Source: CAYMEV01 sp964431655 [NCBI: uncultured bacterium] (GTDB lineage Bacteria; CAYMEV01). From it: DNA of 29,016 bases. The notes under the pieces were generated by a model. The model saw only the letters and a program-made list of their open reading frames with translations, was not told where the DNA came from and did no database searches. A program made the translations under genes and the position numbers. The DNA lies in assembly GCA_964431655.1 (NCBI GenBank), contig CAYSKJ010000021.1, positions 1 to 29,016 of the forward strand, given 5' to 3'. Positions 24,737 through 29,016 of this stretch are shown here, in pieces (positions within the stretch are counted from its first letter, which is position 1; each line of letters begins with the position of its first letter).

Positions 24737-25622
24737 TGCGGAAAGATTGGTAAAGGTATCAGTTACAGGCGAAATATGCGCTCCCTATACCATGGGGCGC
24801 AGTCTTGATATAATCGATTTCCAGGGAAGACAGAGCCTTGCTAATGGTCTGGGGGGCGTGGTCTATAATGTAAGGACAGGGGACAATGTTTACGGATGGG
24901 AGGGGGTAGACCATCTTGAGCCCGGGGTATCTCTCAGATCAAAGGAAAAGGAAATACAGCTGCCTTTGAATGTACTGCCCTGCGTCGGCAACAGAGCTTT
25001 TATAGTTACTGCAGCCATGGACAATGATGAGCTCAAGCTCAAGGGCAAGAAGGGTATTGTTACCGGGAACCATGCAGGTATTGACGATATCCATGTTTAT
25101 TTTGAGGAGGATATCATAAAACACCTCATAATTGGGGATAAAATTGCCATATACAGCTACGGGATAGGTTTAAGGCTCATTGATTATCCGGATATAAGGA
25201 TACAGAAAATTGATCCCGACCTGTTTCTCTCCCTTGGAATAAAAGAAAAAAACGGGGGACTGGAAATTCCTGTTACCCACGCAGTTCCTCCGGAGCTCAT
25301 GGGTTCAGGTATAGGGACAGGCCATACCAATGTAGGGGATTATGACATACAGACCACATCACATGACGGTGAAGTCAGGGAGGAATTCAGGGACCTGAGG
25401 TTCGGAAACCTTGTGGCCCTGATGGACCAGAACTGCAAACAGGGCTTCGGTTATAATAAAGGGTCGATAAGCATAGGCGTGGTAATACACGGGGATTCAA
25501 GGATATCAGGGCATGGCCCCGGAGTAACCCCCCTTATATCAGGAACAAAGGAAAATATATCCATCAGGATAGATAAAAACGCTAATATAAAGAATCACTT
25601 CGAAAAGCTTTTTAATATCTGA
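24723..25622 (+). CDS. DUF4438 family protein
   Basis: Encodes 299 residues, complete for the family; function unknown. Recognisable blocks are GEICAPYTMGRSLDIIDFQGRQ near the start, a glycine-rich LKGKKGIVTGNHAGIDDIHVYF (about 100-121), and the conserved VTHAVPPELMGSGIGTGHTNVGDYDIQTT (about 184-212). Several invariant His, Asp and Thr residues there look like a metal or ligand site. No signal peptide or membrane segment is present, so it is cytosolic. The start overlaps the end of thyX by 14 bases, so the two are translated together. The family occurs in Thermotogae, Spirochaetes and clostridia-like bacteria; no reaction is established that I know of. Confidence 0.82.
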   Translation: MLKTNAERLVKVSVTGEICAPYTMGRSLDIIDFQGRQSLANGLGGVVYNVRTGDNVYGWEGVDHLEPGVSLRSKEKEIQLPLNVLPCVGNRAFIVTAAMDNDELKLKGKKGIVTGNHAGIDDIHVYFEEDIIKHLIIGDKIAIYSYGIGLRLIDYPDIRIQKIDPDLFLSLGIKEKNGGLEIPVTHAVPPELMGSGIGTGHTNVGDYDIQTTSHDGEVREEFRDLRFGNLVALMDQNCKQGFGYNKGSISIGVVIHGDSRISGHGPGVTPLISGTKENISIRIDKNANIKNHFEKLFNI

Positions 25623-25658
25623 TAAAGGCTGTTTCGCATTCATCAAGGAGACTAAATT

Positions 25659-26585
25659 ATGGAGAATATTATTATTATAGGGGGCGGGCCTTCGGGTCTG
25701 ACTTCCGCCCTTTACATGGCAAGAGCAGGATTTGATCCTCTTGTGGTTGAGGGCCTGAGTGCCGGAGGCCAGCTGGTCATCACTACAGCTGTGGAGAATT
25801 TCCCCGGCTTTCCTGGCGGAATAGACGGGCCTAAGCTTATAGATAATATCAGAAAACAGGCCCTGAGATTCAATACCCGCTTCATTACAAGTGATGTGCA
25901 GTCGGTCAATTTCTTTTCAGAGCCTTTCACTGTAATGGTGGATGACCGGATAATGGAAACCAGGTCAGTTATCATTGCAACCGGTTCCTCCTCGAGATGG
26001 CTCGGTCTGGAATCAGAGCAGAGGCTTATAGGAAGGGGCGTGACTTCATGCGCCACCTGCGATGCACCCTTTTACAGGAATAAAACTGTCGGGGTTGTGG
26101 GAGGAGGAGATACCGCCTGTGAAGAGGCCATTTACCTGACCAGGTTTGCTCAGAAAGTATACCTTATTCACAGGAGAGATGAGCTCAGAGCAAGCAAAAT
26201 TATGGCTGACAGGGTTTTTGCCCAGGACAGGATCGAAATTCTCTGGAACAGCTTGGTTGATGAGGTTCTTGGGCAGAATTCCGTAACGGGTGTCAGGCTC
26301 AGGGACACAAAAAGCGGCCGGATGAGAGAGGTGCCCTTTGATGGACTTTTTGTCGCCATAGGGCATAATCCTAATACAGCTATTTTCCAGGGGCAGATAG
26401 ACCTGGATGACAATGGCTACATAAAGGTCCGGGGATATACAAAAACCAGCATAAACGGCATATTTGCATGCGGTGATGTTGCCGACCCTGTTTATAAACA
26501 GGCTATTACAGCTTCAGGTACGGGATGCATGGCAGCTCTTGATGCCATAAGGTACCTGGAAAATTTTCAGGAGGTGAATAAATGA
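25659..26585 (+). CDS. trxB: Thioredoxin reductase (NADPH, FAD)
   Basis: Encodes 308 residues, normal length. The FAD-binding motif GGGPSGLTSALYMARAG lies at 8-24. The redox-active pair C131-A-T-C134 sits in GVTSCATCDAPF. The NADPH-binding motif is GGGDTACEEA (148-157), with HRRDELRASK following. The second FAD motif is GIFACGDVAD near 265-275. It uses NADPH to reduce thioredoxin in the cytosol. An AAGGAGA site precedes the ATG, 36 bases after the DUF4438 gene. It overlaps the next gene by four bases (ATGA). Confidence 0.95.
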   Translation: MENIIIIGGGPSGLTSALYMARAGFDPLVVEGLSAGGQLVITTAVENFPGFPGGIDGPKLIDNIRKQALRFNTRFITSDVQSVNFFSEPFTVMVDDRIMETRSVIIATGSSSRWLGLESEQRLIGRGVTSCATCDAPFYRNKTVGVVGGGDTACEEAIYLTRFAQKVYLIHRRDELRASKIMADRVFAQDRIEILWNSLVDEVLGQNSVTGVRLRDTKSGRMREVPFDGLFVAIGHNPNTAIFQGQIDLDDNGYIKVRGYTKTSINGIFACGDVADPVYKQAITASGTGCMAALDAIRYLENFQEVNK

Positions 26586-27778
26586 CAGCACTTGCTGCAA
26601 GAGTTTACAATATTAAAGAATCTGAGACACTAAAGATTAATTCAAAGGTGATTGAGCTTAAAAAAGCAGGCAGGGATATCTGCTCTTTCACGGTAGGGGA
26701 GCCCGATTTCCGGACCCCGGATCATATAATTGATGCCTGCAAAAAGGCTCTTGATGATGGTTTTACCAAGTACACGGCCACTGCCGGAATTCCGGAACTC
26801 AGAACAGCTGTCAGTGAATATACCAGAAGGAAAAAACATGTCGAATGCGGGATGAAGAATGTACTTATCAGCTCCGGCGCTAAACCCGCTATATTTAATG
26901 TTCTTTTCACTCTTATCCAGGAGGGGGATGAGGTCCTTATAATAAAACCCTACTGGGTGAGTTATCCCCCTATTGTAAGCCTTGTAAAGGGAAAGCCGGT
27001 GTATGTTGAAAGCCGTACGGAAAACGGGTTTGAGATTGATTTTGATGACCTGTTATCCAAAATTAATAAAAATACCAGGGCCATCATAATTAATTCCCCT
27101 TCCAATCCGACCGGGGAAATAATTACAGAGCGCGAACTCCACAGGATTGCAGAAATAGCACTTAGGTACAACCTCTATATTGTTTCTGACGAAACCTACT
27201 GTGAACTTATATATGACGGCCATGAGCATACTTCCATAGCATCCCTCTCAGAGGATGTGAAAAAAAGGACAATCATTATTGACAGCTTTTCAAAAACCTT
27301 TTCCATGACAGGCTGGAGAATAGGCTATGCTGTCGCCCAGGAGGAAATAATCAGCGCAGGAAACAAGATCCAGGGCCAGATACTCAGCAATCCCACGTCT
27401 TTTGCACAAAAAGCGGCTTTAACTGCCATAACGGGATCTTTTGATTTTCTTGAGGGATGGAAAGCCGAGTACGTTGAGAGAAGGGATTATATATATGACA
27501 GCCTGAGCCTGGACAGGAATATAATCCTTAAAAAGCCGAAGGCTGCCTTTTATGTATTTCCAGATGTATCCATCTACTATGACAGGCTTGGTCTGGAGGG
27601 AGAAGACAACCGCTCCGAGCAGTTTGCATCCCTTCTGCTGGAAGAGAGCGGCGTGGCATGCATCCCCGGGGCTGCCTTCGGCATGGATGATCACATCAGG
27701 TTCTCCTATGCAACGGATATGAATACAATAAAGAAGGGAATGGAGAGGGTCAGAAAATTCTTAAATGATATCGGATAA
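26582..27778 (+). CDS. Class I pyridoxal-phosphate aminotransferase (aspartate aminotransferase-like)
   Basis: Encodes 398 residues, typical of fold-type I subgroup I-gamma aminotransferases. PLP-binding elements are SSGAKPAIFN (97-106), NSPSNPTG (171-178), SDETYCELIYDG (202-213) and the Schiff-base lysine K238 in SFSKTFSMTGWRIGY. The N-terminal TVGEPDFRTPDHI binds the substrate carboxylate, and the C-terminal arginine lies in DDHIRFSYAT. Aspartate or a broad range of amino acids is the probable substrate; alanine or aromatic activity cannot be excluded. GGAGG at 26570-26574, inside trxB, is the ribosome-binding site. It overlaps the following gene by 14 bases. Confidence 0.92.
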   Translation: MTALAARVYNIKESETLKINSKVIELKKAGRDICSFTVGEPDFRTPDHIIDACKKALDDGFTKYTATAGIPELRTAVSEYTRRKKHVECGMKNVLISSGAKPAIFNVLFTLIQEGDEVLIIKPYWVSYPPIVSLVKGKPVYVESRTENGFEIDFDDLLSKINKNTRAIIINSPSNPTGEIITERELHRIAEIALRYNLYIVSDETYCELIYDGHEHTSIASLSEDVKKRTIIIDSFSKTFSMTGWRIGYAVAQEEIISAGNKIQGQILSNPTSFAQKAALTAITGSFDFLEGWKAEYVERRDYIYDSLSLDRNIILKKPKAAFYVFPDVSIYYDRLGLEGEDNRSEQFASLLLEESGVACIPGAAFGMDDHIRFSYATDMNTIKKGMERVRKFLNDIG

Positions 27779-29016
27779 GATATATAATGACCTGTGCAAA
27801 ATAGTTGAAAAGGAGAATATCAAAAGGGATATTCTGCATAAAAAGTCTTTCAGCTATGATGCTACCGGCATAGAGCATTTTCCCGATTATGTTGTCTTTG
27901 CCGGGACAGAGGGGCATATAAGCAGGGTCCTGGAATATGCGGATGATAAGGGGATTCCTGTGACACCCAGGGGGAGCGGGGCTGGTTTTACCGGCGGAAG
28001 TGTTCCCTTACAGGGAGGGATCCTTCTGTGCCTGTCAAAAATGAACAGGATACTGGGCTTTGACAGGGACAGCTCCCTGATTGACCTGGAGCCCGGGGTT
28101 ATTACTGCAGAGATAAACAGATATGCCAGGAAATACGGCTATTTCTATCCTGTTGACCCGGCAAGCATGGAATTTTCAACCATAGGGGGAAATGTTTCTG
28201 AAAACGCAGGCGGACCCCGCGCCGTAAAGTACGGGACCACCAAAGAGTATATACTGGGGCTGAATCTGGTTCTTCCCGGAGGGCATATCCTTAAAACAGG
28301 CTCAAAAACCATCAAGAATGTGGCGGGTTATGACCTCACATCCCTTATTACTGGCTCTGAAGGGACTCTGGGTATTATCTCAAAAATCTATCTCAGGCTC
28401 ATTCCCATCCCCGAAGAAAGAAGGATATGCCTTATCCTTTTCAGTGACAAAAAACAGGCTGCAAGGGCAGTAACATCAATAAGATCTGCGGGGATACTCC
28501 CTTCATGCCTTGAATTCCTGGATAGAAAGGCCTTTTTATATGCAAAAAAACCCGCCAGTTTCAAGGAACTGAAAAACGTTGATGCCTGCATAGTGCTGGA
28601 ATGGGACGGCAATAAGAGTTCCATAGGCTACCAGGAGGAAAGAATATTCAGCCTCCTGGATAAAAAGGATATCCTGGGCATCATATTTCCCGGTGAAAAT
28701 ATAACTGAAGATGATATCTGGGCGCTGAGAAGGTCTGTATCCCCTGCCATTGTGAAGCTTGGAAAAAGAAAAATCAATGAGGACATAGTTGTTCCTGTAT
28801 CCCGGATTCCCGATGCAATTGACCGGATATACCAGATTTCTGAAAAACACGGGATAGATATTGTTAATTTCGGCCATTTCGGCGACGGTAACATACACAC
28901 GAATCTTATTCTCCGGGAAGATTCAGATGAAGAGAGGCAGAGGGCCGATAAATGCCTTGAGGATATTTTCAGTTATGTGATAAGCATAGAAGGAAGCATC
29001 TCCGGGGAGCACGGCA
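27765..29016 (+). CDS. FAD-linked oxidase of the GlcD family (glycolate/lactate dehydrogenase subunit), 3' end cut by the window
   Basis: Runs off the window: 417 codons are visible of an expected 455-470. The start at ATG 27765 overlaps the aminotransferase by 14 bases. The FAD_binding_4 domain (about 35-215) has the pyrophosphate loop TPRGSGAGFTGGSVP (67-81), STIGGNVSENAGG (138-150) and TGSEGTLGIISKIYL (196-210). The FAD-oxidase C-terminal domain holds the conserved NFGHFGDGNIHTNL (368-381). The window ends at GSISGEHG, the beginning of the last conserved block. It oxidises a 2-hydroxy acid such as glycolate or D-lactate and passes electrons to a partner iron-sulphur subunit (GlcF-like), which may follow downstream. 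Confidence 0.9.
   Translation, partial: MISDKIYNDLCKIVEKENIKRDILHKKSFSYDATGIEHFPDYVVFAGTEGHISRVLEYADDKGIPVTPRGSGAGFTGGSVPLQGGILLCLSKMNRILGFDRDSSLIDLEPGVITAEINRYARKYGYFYPVDPASMEFSTIGGNVSENAGGPRAVKYGTTKEYILGLNLVLPGGHILKTGSKTIKNVAGYDLTSLITGSEGTLGIISKIYLRLIPIPEERRICLILFSDKKQAARAVTSIRSAGILPSCLEFLDRKAFLYAKKPASFKELKNVDACIVLEWDGNKSSIGYQEERIFSLLDKKDILGIIFPGENITEDDIWALRRSVSPAIVKLGKRKINEDIVVPVSRIPDAIDRIYQISEKHGIDIVNFGHFGDGNIHTNLILREDSDEERQRADKCLEDIFSYVISIEGSISGEHG

Overview
The window reads as chromosomal DNA of a Gram-negative, didermal bacterium: it has a TonB-dependent outer-membrane receptor, several signal-peptide lipoproteins and a surface-glycan locus. GC content is moderate, and AGG (Arg) and ATA (Ile) codons are common. 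The receptor has a carboxypeptidase-regulatory-like N-terminus. Together with the secreted C25 peptidase carrying DUF5648 repeats and the two-domain ThyX, this suggests an Acidobacteriota/Aminicenantes-like or other candidate lineage, but I cannot place it firmly. No rRNA, tRNA or CRISPR array was found. Most intergenic gaps are short, and none without a gene exceeds about 215 bases.

Layout. (1) 214-4489: a TonB-dependent receptor converges on a B12-binding radical SAM enzyme, and the two share a perfectly palindromic terminator. (2) 4603-7457: a stand-alone transposase-like protein with an apparently leaderless promoter, then a serine beta-lactamase-family lipoprotein. (3) 7465-10581, minus strand: sugar amidotransferase, glycosyltransferase and methyltransferase, a surface-polysaccharide gene set. 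(4) 10763-16327, plus strand: a compact five-gene operon of a YidC/Oxa1-like protein, a TagF-like glycerophosphotransferase-family protein, a cytidylyltransferase/PEP mutase fusion, phosphonopyruvate decarboxylase and an iron-type alcohol dehydrogenase, closed by a bidirectional terminator. (5) 16373-21963: exported proteins, namely a gingipain-type peptidase with three C-terminal repeats, a thioredoxin-fold lipoprotein that has lost its CxxC, a secreted amidase and an unassigned exported protein. (6) 22060-29016: rpsT with a TTG start, a BamE-like lipoprotein, then a tight housekeeping operon (tandem ThyX, DUF4438, thioredoxin reductase, class I aminotransferase, and a GlcD-type FAD oxidase cut by the window edge).

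The most interesting system is the operon at 10763-16327. Its last three genes match the opening of fosfomycin biosynthesis (Fom1, Fom2, FomC): PEP to phosphonopyruvate, to phosphonoacetaldehyde, to 2-hydroxyethylphosphonate (HEP). The cytidylyltransferase domain would then make CMP-HEP. Upstream in the same operon lies a membrane-anchored homologue of enzymes that use CDP-glycerol, a cytidylyl donor chemically similar to CMP-HEP. Next to it is a YidC-like protein lacking the conserved groove arginine. With the divergent sugar-modifying genes alongside, the simplest reading is a pathway that attaches a C-P-bonded phosphonate to a cell-surface glycan. The enzymes are well supported; the polymer-decoration role is inference.
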